The notes under the pieces were generated by a model that was given only the letters and a program-made list of their open reading frames with translations, was not told where the DNA came from and searched no databases. A DNA stretch of 64,000 nucleotides, taken from the NCBI RefSeq assembly GCF_005886145.1, contig NZ_CP040504.1, positions 1,922,001 through 1,986,000 on the forward strand. Direction: 5' to 3'. Shown here in pieces: positions 15,420-23,928 of this stretch. Numbering within the stretch: position 1 is the stretch's first letter; each line of letters begins with the position of its first letter. A program made the translations under genes and the position numbers. The DNA is from Neisseria sp. oral taxon 014 str. F0314. GTDB lineage: Bacteria; Pseudomonadota; Gammaproteobacteria; Burkholderiales; Neisseriaceae.

Positions 15420-17627
15420 TTACATCTCTTCCAATTTCGCAAATTTGGTATCCAGCTCTTTTACGCCCTGTTTGCCGAAGTTGATGGTCAGTCGGGCGGA
15501 TTCGCCTTTGTCCACGGCATCGATGATGACGCCGGTGCCGAATTTGGCGTGGCGGACGTTTTGTCCGATGCGGAAGCCTGCGTAGGTTTGCGGCTGTTTG
15601 TAGTCGTCGATGATTTTGTCTTTGGGCGCGGCGGTTTGGCGCGGGCTGCCGTAGCTGTCGTAGGCGGTCTTTTTGACGGACAGGTAGTGCAATACTTCGG
15701 GGGGAATTTCTTCGACGAAACGTGAGACGATGCCGAATTGGGTTTGTCCGTGCAGCATGCGTTGTTGCGCCATGGTGATGTAGAGGCGTTTGCGGGCGCG
15801 GGTGATGGCGACGTACATGAGGCGGCGTTCTTCTTCGAGGCCGCCGCGTTCGGCAAGGCTCATTTCGCTGGGGAAGCGGCCTTCTTCCATGCCGGTGAGG
15901 AAGACGGCGTTGAATTCCAAGCCTTTGGCGGCATGGACGGTCATGAGTTGGACGGCTTTTTCGCCTGCGCCTGCTTGGTTTTCGCCGGATTCGAGGGCGG
16001 CGTTGCTGAGGAAGGCGAGGATGGGGAAGGCGGGGGCGTCTGAAATGTTGTCGGGCAGGATTTCGAAGTTGCTGTCTTCGGGTTTGAACTCAATGGCGGC
16101 GTTGACGAGTTCGTCGAGGTTGTCGAGGCGGTCTTGGTTGTCGCCTTTTTGGGCTCGGTAGTGTTCGGTCAGGCCGCTGTCTTTGAGGATGCCGACGATG
16201 ATTTCGGGCAGGGGCATTTGTCCGACTTGGTTGCGCAGTGCTTCGATCAGGCGGACGAAGGCGGCGACTTTGGCTGCTTTTGCGCCGGCGTTGCAGGCGG
16301 CTTGCCAGAGGGTGATGCCTTGTTCGTTTGAGGCCGTCTGAAGGTTTTCGACGGTGCGCGCGCCGATGCCGCGCGGCGGGAAGTTGATGACGCGCAAGAG
16401 GGCGTTGTCGTCGTCGGGATTGACGGCGAGGCGCAGGTAGGCGAGCGCGTGTTTGATTTCTTGGCGTTCGTAAAAGCGCAGTCCGCCGTAGATTTTGTAG
16501 GGGATGCCGCTGCGGAACAGGCTTTGTTCGATAACGCGGGATTGGGCGTTGCTGCGGTAGAGGACGGCGATTTCGTCCAAATCCCAGCCTTCGCGTTCGA
16601 GGGCTTTGGTTTCGTCAACGATGAATTGGGCTTCTTCGAGGTCGGTGAAGGCGGAGTAGTAGCGGATTTTGTCGCCTGCTTCGGCGTCGGTGCGCAGGTT
16701 TTTGCCGAGGCGTTCGTCGTTGTTTTCGATAACGGTGTTGGCGGCGGCGAGGATGTTGCCGACGGAGCGGTAGTTTTGTTCGAGTTTGACGGGCGCGTCG
16801 ATGTGGAACTCTTCCATCAGCGCGGTCATGTTGCCGACGTGTGCGCCGCGGAACCGATAGATGCTTTGGTCGTCGTCGCCGACGGCAAATATCGCCGCGT
16901 TGCCGCCCGCCATGAGTTTCAGCCAGGCGTATTGCAGTTTGTTGGTGTCTTGGAACTCGTCGACCAGAATGTGGTTGAAGCGGTTTTGGTAGTGCTGGCG
17001 CAGGATTTCGTTGCTTTGCAGCATTTCGTAGCTGCGGAGCATGAGTTCGGCGAAATCGACCACGCCTTCGCGTTGGCAGATTTTGTCGTATTCGGCGTAG
17101 CATTCAATCATACGGCTTGTGTGCGGGTCGGGCGCGCTCAATACGGAGGCGCGCAAACCGGATTCTTTTTGCGCGTTGATAAAGCCTTGCAGCGAACGCG
17201 GCGCGATGATTTCTTCGGCTATGTTGAGGCTTTTGAGCAGGCGTTTGATGAGGGAAAGCTGGTCGCCGCTGTCGAGGATTTGAAAGGAAGACGGCAGGCC
17301 GGCGTCGCGGTGGTGCAGCCGTAGAAAGCGGTGGCAGAGACCGTGGAACGTGCCGAGCCACATGGCGCGGACGTTGATGGGAATCATTGCGCCGAGTCGG
17401 GTTTGCATTTCTTTGGCGGCTTTGTTGGTAAACGTTACCGCCATAATGCTGTGTACGCTCGCCTGACCGGTTTGCAAAAGCCATGCGATGCGTGTGGTCA
17501 GCACGCGCGTTTTGCCGCTGCCCGCGCCCGCCAAAACGAGGGCGGATTGCGGCGGCCAGGTTACGGCGGAGAGTTGTTCGGGGTTCAAGCCTTGCAGCAG
17601 ATTGGGGGCGGATTGGTCGGGAAACAT
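15420..17627 (-). CDS. uvrD: ATP-dependent DNA helicase II UvrD
   Basis: Encodes 735 residues from the ATG at 17627 (E. coli UvrD 720); 19 extra upstream codons run through an uptake sequence and are not counted. It is a superfamily 1A 3'-5' helicase in nucleotide-excision and mismatch repair. Walker A GAGSGKT lies at about 34-40, then motif II DEFQD, motif III GDDDQSIYRFRGA, and C-terminal motifs VHAAKGLEF and VAITRARKRL. The C-terminal FRIGQNVRHAKFGTGVIIDA tail distinguishes UvrD from Rep. It is intact. Confidence 0.95.
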   Translation of the reverse strand: MFPDQSAPNLLQGLNPEQLSAVTWPPQSALVLAGAGSGKTRVLTTRIAWLLQTGQASVHSIMAVTFTNKAAKEMQTRLGAMIPINVRAMWLGTFHGLCHRFLRLHHRDAGLPSSFQILDSGDQLSLIKRLLKSLNIAEEIIAPRSLQGFINAQKESGLRASVLSAPDPHTSRMIECYAEYDKICQREGVVDFAELMLRSYEMLQSNEILRQHYQNRFNHILVDEFQDTNKLQYAWLKLMAGGNAAIFAVGDDDQSIYRFRGAHVGNMTALMEEFHIDAPVKLEQNYRSVGNILAAANTVIENNDERLGKNLRTDAEAGDKIRYYSAFTDLEEAQFIVDETKALEREGWDLDEIAVLYRSNAQSRVIEQSLFRSGIPYKIYGGLRFYERQEIKHALAYLRLAVNPDDDNALLRVINFPPRGIGARTVENLQTASNEQGITLWQAACNAGAKAAKVAAFVRLIEALRNQVGQMPLPEIIVGILKDSGLTEHYRAQKGDNQDRLDNLDELVNAAIEFKPEDSNFEILPDNISDAPAFPILAFLSNAALESGENQAGAGEKAVQLMTVHAAKGLEFNAVFLTGMEEGRFPSEMSLAERGGLEEERRLMYVAITRARKRLYITMAQQRMLHGQTQFGIVSRFVEEIPPEVLHYLSVKKTAYDSYGSPRQTAAPKDKIIDDYKQPQTYAGFRIGQNVRHAKFGTGVIIDAVDKGESARLTINFGKQGVKELDTKFAKLEEM

Positions 17628-18000
17628 GGGAAAAGGCCGTCTGAAAAATGGGTTGTGAAACAAATAGGGAATGATACAAGGCAATGCGGCGTTGCAGGAT
17701 TTTTATTTACGGCCGAAACCGCGCAGGCTGCCGTTTCAGACGGCCTGCCGACAATTATTTCGATGGATTGGTGCGGTTTGTAAGTTATAGGTTTACAGTA
17801 TGATATATATTGCAAATCGATTTCATTATTGTAATAGTTAAAATATTCTTGTATAGTTCGGTACATAGTTTAAACAAAAGGGGAATTAAATATATATTTA
17901 AAAAATCTATTTTAACTGAGAAGCAAGTTACGAATGCGCTTTCTGCCAAATTGCGCTGTAAGCTGCTTTATCCGCCAACGAAGCAAAAGGAACACAAACC
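17628..18000. other. Divergent uvrD-katA intergenic region
   Basis: It contains single uptake sequences near 17633-17646 and 17732-17745 and a very AT-rich stretch (about 17765-17945) that probably holds the katA promoter. I could not pick out a convincing OxyR site or a unique -10/-35 pair. A purine-rich AAAAGGA ribosome-binding site precedes the katA ATG. Confidence 0.5.
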
Positions 18001-19512
18001 ATGACCCAAAAATGCCCTGTTACCCACCTGACCATGAACAACGGCGCGCCCGTTGCCGACAATCAAAACAGCCTGACCGCAGGCGCGCGCGGCCCGTTGC
18101 TGGCGCAGGATTTGTGGCTGAATGAAAAACTCGCCGACTTCGTGCGCGAAGTCATCCCCGAACGCCGTATGCACGCCAAAGGTTCGGGCGCGTTCGGTAC
18201 GTTCACCGTGACGCACGACATCACAAAATACACCCGCGCCAAAATCTTCAGCGAAGTCGGCAAGCAAACCGAGGTGTTCGCCCGTTTCACCACCGTGGCA
18301 GGCGAGCGCGGCGCAGCCGATGCGGAACGCGACATCCGCGGCTTTGCGTTGAAGTTCTATACCGAAGAAGGCAACTGGGATATGGTCGGCAACAACACGC
18401 CCGTGTTCTTCCTGCGCGACCCGCGCAAATTCCCCGACCTGAACAAGGCGGTCAAACGCGACCCGCGCACCAATATGCGCTCCGCTACGAACAACTGGGA
18501 CTTCTGGACGCTGCTGCCCGAGGCCCTGCATCAAGTCACCATCGTCATGAGCGACCGCGGCATCCCCGCCAGCTACCGCCATATGCACGGCTTCGGTTCG
18601 CATACTTACAGCTTCTGGAACGAAGCGGGCGAGCGTTTTTGGGTGAAATTCCATTTCCGCAGCCGGCAAGGCATTAAAAACCTGACCAACGAAGAAGCCG
18701 CAAAAATCATCGCCGACGACCGCGAAAGCCACCAGCGCGACCTGTACGAAGCCATCGAACGCGGCGAGTTTCCGAAATGGACGATGTACATCCAAGTCAT
18801 GCCTGAAGCCGATGCGGAAAAAGTGCCGTATCATCCTTTCGACCTGACCAAAGTTTGGCCGAAAAAAGACTATCCGCTGATCGAAGTGGGCGAATTCGAG
18901 TTGAACCGCAATCCCGAAAACTTCTTCGCCGATGTGGAACAATCTGCCTTCGCCCCGAGCAACCTTGTGCCCGGTATCGGCGCCAGCCCTGACAAAATGC
19001 TGCAAGCCCGTTTGTTCAATTACGCCGACGCGCAACGCTACCGCCTGGGGGTGAACTTCCGCCAAATCCCCGTCAACCGCCCGCGTTGCCCCGTCCACAG
19101 CAACCAGCGCGACGGGCAAGGCCGCGCCGACGGCAACTACGGCAGCCTGCCGCATTACGAACCCAACAGCTTCGGCCAATGGCAGCAACAGCCCGACTTC
19201 GCCGAACCGCCTTTGAAAATCAACGGCGACGCGGCGCACTGGAACTACCGCCAAGACGATGACGACTACTTCAGTCAACCGCGCGCCTTGTTTAACCTGA
19301 TGAACGACGTGCAGAAACAGGCTTTGTTCGACAACACCGCCGCAGCCATGGGCGACGCCCCCGACTTCATCAAATACCGCCATATCCGCAACTGCCACCG
19401 TTGCGACCCCGCCTACGGCGAAGGTGTGGCGAAAGCCTTGGGGCTGACCGTTGAAGATGCGAAAGCCGCCCGCGCGACCGACCCCGCATTGGGTCAGCCC
19501 GGTTTGCTGTAA
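18001..19512 (+). CDS. katA: Catalase KatA (monofunctional haem catalase)
   Basis: Encodes 503 residues, the small-subunit catalase size. It converts hydrogen peroxide to water and oxygen in the cytoplasm. Family blocks include [13 protein letters not shown] with the catalytic His-containing [44 protein letters not shown], and the proximal haem-ligand segment [14 protein letters not shown]. Neisseria has one such catalase, a major peroxide defence usually under OxyR. It is transcribed away from uvrD. It is followed by repeats and the candidate bacteriocin cassette, which lie on the same strand but about 450 bases further on and so are likely transcribed separately. Confidence 0.97.
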   Translation: MTQKCPVTHLTMNNGAPVADNQNSLTAGARGPLLAQDLWLNEKLADFVREVIPERRMHAKGSGAFGTFTVTHDITKYTRAKIFSEVGKQTEVFARFTTVAGERGAADAERDIRGFALKFYTEEGNWDMVGNNTPVFFLRDPRKFPDLNKAVKRDPRTNMRSATNNWDFWTLLPEALHQVTIVMSDRGIPASYRHMHGFGSHTYSFWNEAGERFWVKFHFRSRQGIKNLTNEEAAKIIADDRESHQRDLYEAIERGEFPKWTMYIQVMPEADAEKVPYHPFDLTKVWPKKDYPLIEVGEFELNRNPENFFADVEQSAFAPSNLVPGIGASPDKMLQARLFNYADAQRYRLGVNFRQIPVNRPRCPVHSNQRDGQGRADGNYGSLPHYEPNSFGQWQQQPDFAEPPLKINGDAAHWNYRQDDDDYFSQPRALFNLMNDVQKQALFDNTAAAMGDAPDFIKYRHIRNCHRCDPAYGEGVAKALGLTVEDAKAARATDPALGQPGLL

Positions 19513-19586
19513 TCAAGGCTGCAAATCGCATTTGAGCGATAGCGGATTAACTTAACTTCCGATACGACCGTTTATTAAGCCCCGTT

Positions 19587-19675
19587 ATTCCCGTGCAGGC
19601 GGGAATGACGGTATCCGGCAAGAGCCGTATCGGAGTCGGTTAATTGGCAATCAAACCTAAAAAGGCCGTCTGAAA
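19587..19675 (+). repeat. Left copy of diverged direct repeat flanking the peptide cassette (with dRS3)
   Basis: It starts with a dRS3 (19587-19606), then GACGGTATCCGGCAAGAGCCGTATCGG, and ends AAACCTAAAAAGGCCGTCTGAAAA. A related series recurs at 20540-20635. A Correia-like end (ATAGCGGATTAAC, about 19540) lies just before. Confidence 0.6.
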
Positions 19676-19676
19676 A

Positions 19677-19961
19677 TGGGAATACGGTATTTTAATGGAA
19701 ATATGAGGCCGTCTGAAAACAAAGGTCGGTCGGGCTGTTATGCCCGTTGTGGTGCTGCTGTATTTTTAAATTTATCAGTTTTATTTTGCATGTGAGCATC
19801 ATATATATTTTTGTATGTATATGAAGTTAAAATAAATATAAATGTATTTTCTGAATTTAACCTGAAAGAAGCGAACAAAATAAAAAAAAAAAAATCGGAT
19901 TATGGTCGGCTGGTACGCCAGTACGATGTATTTGATTAATTCACTTCGATAGGAGAATATT
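19677..19961 (+). other. AT-rich leader of the peptide cassette with a 13-A tract
   Basis: After one more uptake sequence (about 19706-19718) the DNA becomes strongly AT-rich (19765-19890) and ends with a homopolymeric run of 13 A at 19882-19894. An AGGAG ribosome-binding site (19951-19955) lies six bases before the peptide gene. The promoter probably lies in the AT-rich part; no unique -10/-35 pair stands out. Confidence 0.55.
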
Positions 19962-20207
19962 ATGCAAGCATTTTACGCAGACAAAACTGAAATCCGTACT
20001 CTTTCTATGGATGAATTGAGTTTGGTTGCCGGTGGGTTTAATTGGGATAAAGTTCAATGGGGTAAGGCTGTTGCGGTTGGCGCAGTAACCGGATTGAGTG
20101 CCGGAGTAGCCGGTCTGACAGGCGGGCCGGGAGTTGCAGCCGCAGCTGCAGCCGGTGGATTTGTCGGAGGCTTCGGTTCCACTGTGGTTTCAGATGGTTG
20201 GGAATAA
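19962..20207 (+). CDS. Double-glycine leader peptide, candidate class II bacteriocin/microcin
   Basis: Encodes 81 residues. The first 25 form a double-glycine leader: the segment IRTLSMDELSLVAGG has the conserved Met/Glu-Leu...Val pattern ending in Gly-Gly, the site cut by C39-peptidase ABC exporters. The predicted 56-residue core starts FNWDKVQWGKAVAVG and is a Gly/Ala/Val-rich membrane-active-looking sequence with GG, GPG and poly-Ala stretches, ending in acidic DGWE. This layout is typical of class IIb bacteriocins and microcin V-like peptides. A two-helix membrane protein, likely immunity, follows 130 bases downstream. No exporter or accessory HlyD-type gene is in the window. It might instead be a signalling peptide. 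Confidence 0.78.
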   Translation: MQAFYADKTEIRTLSMDELSLVAGGFNWDKVQWGKAVAVGAVTGLSAGVAGLTGGPGVAAAAAAGGFVGGFGSTVVSDGWE

Positions 20208-20236
20208 TCCCCGAAACAGAATCTTGTAGCAAGGTG

Positions 20237-20268
20237 GTCGGACTCGTGCTTTTCGGCACAAGTCCGAC
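20237..20268 (+). promoter_or_regulatory. Hairpin between peptide and putative immunity genes
   Basis: GTCGGACTCGTGC (20237-20249) pairs with GCACAAGTCCGAC (20256-20268), 12 of 13 positions. No T-run follows, so it is more likely an attenuating or RNA-processing hairpin than a strong terminator. Confidence 0.5.
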
Positions 20269-20339
20269 ATAGTCATTCAAGATTTAATTAGTTGAAATTT
20301 TACGGTTTCATGCTTGATAAAATTAAGGATGCCGATGTG

Positions 20340-20525
20340 ATGAAATTCAATCTTTTTATACTTGTAACGGCAGTTTTCGTTTTTGTATTTACGCTTATCG
20401 CAACCTATTTTCTGATATTTCATGATTTCATGCAGTCTTTGAAGGTAACGTCGTTGGCCGTTTTAATATTCGTGCCTCTGAATATCGTTTTGCAAAAAGT
20501 TTTCAATAAAAATAAATTTAAATGA
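20340..20525 (+). CDS. Small two-helix membrane protein, candidate bacteriocin immunity protein
   Basis: Encodes 61 residues from the ATG at 20340, which has AAGGA ten bases upstream; an in-frame ATG at 20310 would give 71 residues. Two hydrophobic helices (about residues 5-26 and 34-52) are separated by a short HDFMQ-containing loop and followed by a Lys/Asn-rich tail (KVFNKNKFK). Size, topology, basic tail and position directly after a double-glycine peptide fit bacteriocin immunity proteins, which are rarely conserved in sequence. This is inference from context; no homologue was checked. The codon composition is AT-rich compared with flanking katA and glnE. Confidence 0.62.
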   Translation: MKFNLFILVTAVFVFVFTLIATYFLIFHDFMQSLKVTSLAVLIFVPLNIVLQKVFNKNKFK

Positions 20526-20539
20526 TTTGTCCGAACCTG

Positions 20540-20635
20540 CACGTAGGCGGAGGTGGGAATGACGACAGTTGGTAAGCGCCGTATCGAAAATTAGGTGTTT
20601 TAGCTATATAAACCCTAAAAAAAGGCCGTCTGAAA
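20540..20635 (+). repeat. Right copy of diverged direct repeat flanking the peptide cassette
   Basis: It contains a decayed dRS3 remnant (CGTAGGCGGAGGTGGGAATGACG), then GGTAAGCGCCGTATCG, and AAACCCTAAAAAAAGGCCGTC. The order parallels 19587-19675, suggesting the cassette sits between two copies of one intergenic repeat. Confidence 0.55.
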
Positions 20636-20661
20636 ACGGAAATCTGTTTTCAGACGGCCTT
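20621..20661. terminator. Inverted uptake-sequence pair
   Basis: AAAGGCCGTCTGAAAAC and its complement form a hairpin just downstream of glnE (minus strand) and after the peptide cassette (plus strand). It is likely a two-way terminator. Confidence 0.65.
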
Positions 20662-20677
20662 CGTTATGTTTTTGTCC

Positions 20678-23362
20678 TTACCCGAACTTCACTTCCCTGC
20701 CGAACACTTCCCGCCACAATTTCCTGACATTGCCGTAATGTGCCAGCAATTCGTCGGTTACTTCGGTTTTTTCCGCGTCGCGCAGTTTGGTGTTGTGTTG
20801 CTGCTGGCGGTAGAAGCGGTAGGCGGTGCGGCTTTGTTCGGCGAGGGTTTTACCGATGAGGCCGCAGTCGGCGGCGATGTTCAAGAGGGCGATGTTGCCG
20901 TAGTTGTCGAGGAGTTGCGGATATCGGCGGGCATGGGCAAGGATGAGGTATTGGACGATAAATTCGACGTCGACCACGCCGCCGCGTGCGTATTTGACGT
21001 TGCTGTCAATCGGCGGATGGGTGGGGAACATTTTTTCGCGCATTTCGATGATTTCGCCTGCCAAGGCGGTTTGGTCGCGTTCGGCGGTTAGGATTTCGGT
21101 ACGGATGCGGTCGAAGGCCGTCTGAATTTCGGGTGTGCCGCAGATGAAGCGGGCGCGGGTGAGGGACTGGTGTTCCCACGTCCATGCGTTTTCGCGCTGG
21201 TATTTTTCGAAGGCGGCGATGCTGTGGGCGAGGAAGCCGGCGTCGCCGTTGGGGCGCAGGCGCAGGTCGGTTTCGTAGAGGCTGCCTGCGCCGGTGGCGG
21301 CGGAAAGCCAGTTGGTCAGGCGGCGGGCGAGGCGGCTGTATACGTCGCCTGCGTCGGGATGGGGATCGTCGTAGAGGTAGACGAGGTCGAGGTCGGAGGC
21401 GTAGCCGAGTTCTTTGCCGCCGAGTTTGCCGTAGCCGACGACGGCGAATTGCGGTGTGTCGCGGTGTTTTTTGGGCATGTCCGCCCACGCGCACGGCAGG
21501 GCGGCGGCGAGGATGGTGTCAGCGAGGGCGGAAAGTTGGTCGGAGAGGGATTCTACCGTCCACAGTCCGGCGAGGTCTTGGACGGCGAGGCGGAAGACTT
21601 GGGCGTGCTGGAAGCGGCGCAGGGTGTCCATTTGCGCTTCGGTGTCGCCGCCGCAGGCTTTGAGGTCGTCTGAAAGGGCGGCGGCGAGGGCTTGCCAGTC
21701 GAACGCGGTATCCAAAAGCTGCGCGCTGATGAGTTCGTCCAGCAGAATCGGATATTTGCTCAGATACGCCGCCACCCATGAGCTTTGGCTCATAATCTCT
21801 GCCAGTTGTGCCAAGGTTTGCGGATGCTCGTTGAGGAAGGCGAGATAGGCGGAGCGGCGGCTGATGTTTTCGAGGAAATCAAACAGCCGCATTAATGTAT
21901 CGGTCGGATTGGGTTGCTCTGCCGCCGCCTGTACGAACAGCGGCACAATGGCGTCGAAACGCGGCTGGGCATGTGCGGAGAGATGGCGGTATTTATGACC
22001 GTGCCGGATTTGGTCGAGCCTTGCGGCGACGGTTTCGGCATCGAACCCGTGTTCTTTCAGACGACCTCGCCGCTCTTCTTCGTCGGGTTTGTCCTGCCAT
22101 GCCCACTGCCATTCGCTGTTGTCGGGGGTTTGCTCTTCGGGTTCGCTCAAAATTTCGTTGAACAACTGATTGACCTTGTTACGATGAGCATTGAGGTCGT
22201 CTGAAAAGGCGGCGTAGCTGTCGAAACCCATGCTTTCGGCGAGCAGTTGCTGCTGTTCGGGCGAGGCGGGCAGGGTTTGGGTTTGCTGGTCGTCCCAGTA
22301 TTGCAGGCGGTGTTCGACGTCGCGCAGGAAGCGGTAGGCGGCAAGGAGGGTTTCGACGTTTTCAGACGGCATGATGCCCAATTCGGCAAGTTTCTTCAGT
22401 GTTTCCTGCGTGCCTTTCAGTTGCAGTGCGCGCATTTGGCCGCCGCGTATCATTTGGAAAATCTGGGCGATAAATTCGACTTCGCGGATGCCGCCCGCGC
22501 CGAGTTTGATGTTGTCCGCCATGCCTTTTTTGCTGACTTCACTGCGGATTTGGCGGTGCAGGTTACGCATCGCCTCATACGCGCTGTAATCCAGATATTT
22601 GCGGAACACAAAGGGGCGCACCAGCGATTTGATGTCGTTCGGATACGGTGTAACTACGCGGCCTTTGCACCATGCGTAGCGCTCCCATTCGCGCCCCTGC
22701 GTAATCAGGTATTGCTCCAGCGCGGTTTCGCTCAATACCAGCGCGCCCGAATCGCCGTCCGGCCGCAGCCGCATATCGACGCGGAACACCTGTCCGTCGG
22801 CGGTAATGTCGTTCAGCAGCGCAATCAGTTTCTGCCCGACTTTGGTGAAAAACTCCTGATTGCCCCGTTCGCGCCTGCCGTCGGTGTCGCCCGATTCGGG
22901 ATAGACGAAAATCAAATCGATGTCGGAAGACACGTTCAACTCATAGCCGCCCGCCTTACCCATCGCCACCACGCTCAAATGCTGCGGCGATTTGGTATAA
23001 CGCCCGATCGGCGTGCCGTACATGTCCCGATAATAGGCGTAGGCAAAGTCCAGCGCGGTATTGACGGCAAAATCAGCAAACAGCGTAATCGTGCGGGTAA
23101 CTTCGTGCAAATCGCTGATGCGGTTTATATCGCGCACGATAATCTGCGACACGACATAACGGCGCAACTCGCGCAACTGCCGCGCCAATTCTTCCTCGTT
23201 TTCTTCCGCGCGGATTTTGTCCCAATCGGCAAAGGCTTGGAAATCCGCTTCGGTTAACACTTTGTCCAGCATGGGCAGGAAAATTTCGGGCTTGAGTTTG
23301 CAGTTATCGAGCTGGCGGGCGAGGAACAGGGAATGGCGGCGGGCGGTGTCGAGGCGGTTCAT
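20678..23362 (-). CDS. glnE: Bifunctional glutamine synthetase adenylyltransferase/adenylyl-removing enzyme
   Basis: Encodes 894 residues. It adds AMP to, and removes AMP from, glutamine synthetase in response to nitrogen status. Two nucleotidyltransferase halves are visible: an N-terminal one with GKAGGYELNVSSDIDLIFVYPE (about residues 130-155), and a C-terminal one with GYGKLGGKELGYASDLDLVYLYDD (about 645-670). Each is followed by a GlnD-type helical region (DNIKLGAGGIREVEFIAQ and NVKYARGGVVDVEFIVQ). Length and both active sites are complete. It stands alone between the peptide cassette and the decarboxylase-like gene. Confidence 0.95.
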   Translation of the reverse strand: MNRLDTARRHSLFLARQLDNCKLKPEIFLPMLDKVLTEADFQAFADWDKIRAEENEEELARQLRELRRYVVSQIIVRDINRISDLHEVTRTITLFADFAVNTALDFAYAYYRDMYGTPIGRYTKSPQHLSVVAMGKAGGYELNVSSDIDLIFVYPESGDTDGRRERGNQEFFTKVGQKLIALLNDITADGQVFRVDMRLRPDGDSGALVLSETALEQYLITQGREWERYAWCKGRVVTPYPNDIKSLVRPFVFRKYLDYSAYEAMRNLHRQIRSEVSKKGMADNIKLGAGGIREVEFIAQIFQMIRGGQMRALQLKGTQETLKKLAELGIMPSENVETLLAAYRFLRDVEHRLQYWDDQQTQTLPASPEQQQLLAESMGFDSYAAFSDDLNAHRNKVNQLFNEILSEPEEQTPDNSEWQWAWQDKPDEEERRGRLKEHGFDAETVAARLDQIRHGHKYRHLSAHAQPRFDAIVPLFVQAAAEQPNPTDTLMRLFDFLENISRRSAYLAFLNEHPQTLAQLAEIMSQSSWVAAYLSKYPILLDELISAQLLDTAFDWQALAAALSDDLKACGGDTEAQMDTLRRFQHAQVFRLAVQDLAGLWTVESLSDQLSALADTILAAALPCAWADMPKKHRDTPQFAVVGYGKLGGKELGYASDLDLVYLYDDPHPDAGDVYSRLARRLTNWLSAATGAGSLYETDLRLRPNGDAGFLAHSIAAFEKYQRENAWTWEHQSLTRARFICGTPEIQTAFDRIRTEILTAERDQTALAGEIIEMREKMFPTHPPIDSNVKYARGGVVDVEFIVQYLILAHARRYPQLLDNYGNIALLNIAADCGLIGKTLAEQSRTAYRFYRQQQHNTKLRDAEKTEVTDELLAHYGNVRKLWREVFGREVKFG

Positions 23363-23408
23363 GGCGGTCGGGGCGAAGGATATTGATGGGGAATCATAAC
23401 AATGTTTG

Positions 23409-23445
23409 AGGCCGTCTGAAAGGACGGATTGCTTTCAGACGGCCT
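23409..23445. terminator. Inverted uptake-sequence pair
   Basis: AGGCCGTCTGAAAG and CTTTCAGACGGCCT lie between glnE and the carboxymuconolactone decarboxylase-like gene, both on the minus strand. It is the likely terminator of the latter. Confidence 0.6.
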
Positions 23446-23463
23446 GCCTTCACCCCCGCGCCG

Positions 23464-23841
23464 TCAGCCTTCCGCAAACACTTCTTTGGCGGCGAACACC
23501 GCGTTCAGCGCTTTCGGGAAACCCAGATACGGCACGCAGTGGATAAAGGTTTCCACGATTTCCTCACGGCTCAGGCCGACATTGAGCGCGGCATGGATAT
23601 GGACGGCAAGCTGTTTCTCGCAGCCGCCCTGCGCCGCCAGGGCCGCCAGCGTAACCAGTTCGCGCCGTTGATTGTCCAGATGGGGCCGGTTGTAGATTTC
23701 GCCGAAGCCGAAACCGATGATGTACCGCCCCAAATCGGGCGCAATGTCCGCCAGCGCCTGCATCACCTTCGCACCCTGTTCGCCGTCGATGTCGTTCAGC
23801 GTCTGCATACCGCGTTGCAGCAGTTTTTCGTCGTTTAACAT
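23464..23841 (-). CDS. Carboxymuconolactone decarboxylase-family protein
   Basis: Encodes 125 residues from the ATG at 23841, which has AAAGGA nearby; longer in-frame readings overlap the divergent regulator. The fold signature runs through RRELVTLAALAAQGG, C74, the H81xH83 region, and REEIVETFIHCVPYLGFPKALNA with C102. It lacks the CxxC of AhpD peroxidases, so it resembles the gamma-CMD branch, whose members are often small oxidoreductase-like proteins of unknown substrate. It is divergent from a MerR-family gene, and its promoter contains a MerR-type operator with a 19-base spacer. It is therefore probably the main target of that regulator. Confidence 0.85.
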   Translation of the reverse strand: MLNDEKLLQRGMQTLNDIDGEQGAKVMQALADIAPDLGRYIIGFGFGEIYNRPHLDNQRRELVTLAALAAQGGCEKQLAVHIHAALNVGLSREEIVETFIHCVPYLGFPKALNAVFAAKEVFAEG

Positions 23842-23885
23842 GATAAGTCCTTTGAAATCAGGTTGTTTTGCCAAATGGCGCAGAC

Positions 23886-23916
23886 AGGTTAAACTATGGA
23901 GCAAACTCCAATGCAA
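23886..23916 (-). promoter_or_regulatory. MerR-type promoter/operator for the CMD gene
   Basis: On the minus strand, TTGCAT (-35, 23911-23916) and TAACCT (-10, 23886-23891) are separated by 19 bases. The spacer carries the inverted repeat TGGAG-TTTG-CTCCA. An overlong spacer with a central dyad is the hallmark of promoters activated by MerR-family DNA twisting. Confidence 0.72.
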
Positions 23917-23928
23917 GGGGCCGGGTTT

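Noticed and set aside
17968..19398. 476-codon open frame antisense to katA
   Set aside because: Shadow of the catalase gene; low-complexity His/Val/Gly-rich product without recognisable fold.
19540..19553. Correia element end (ATAGCGGATTAAC)
   Set aside because: A single end without a second inverted end within the usual 100-155 bases.
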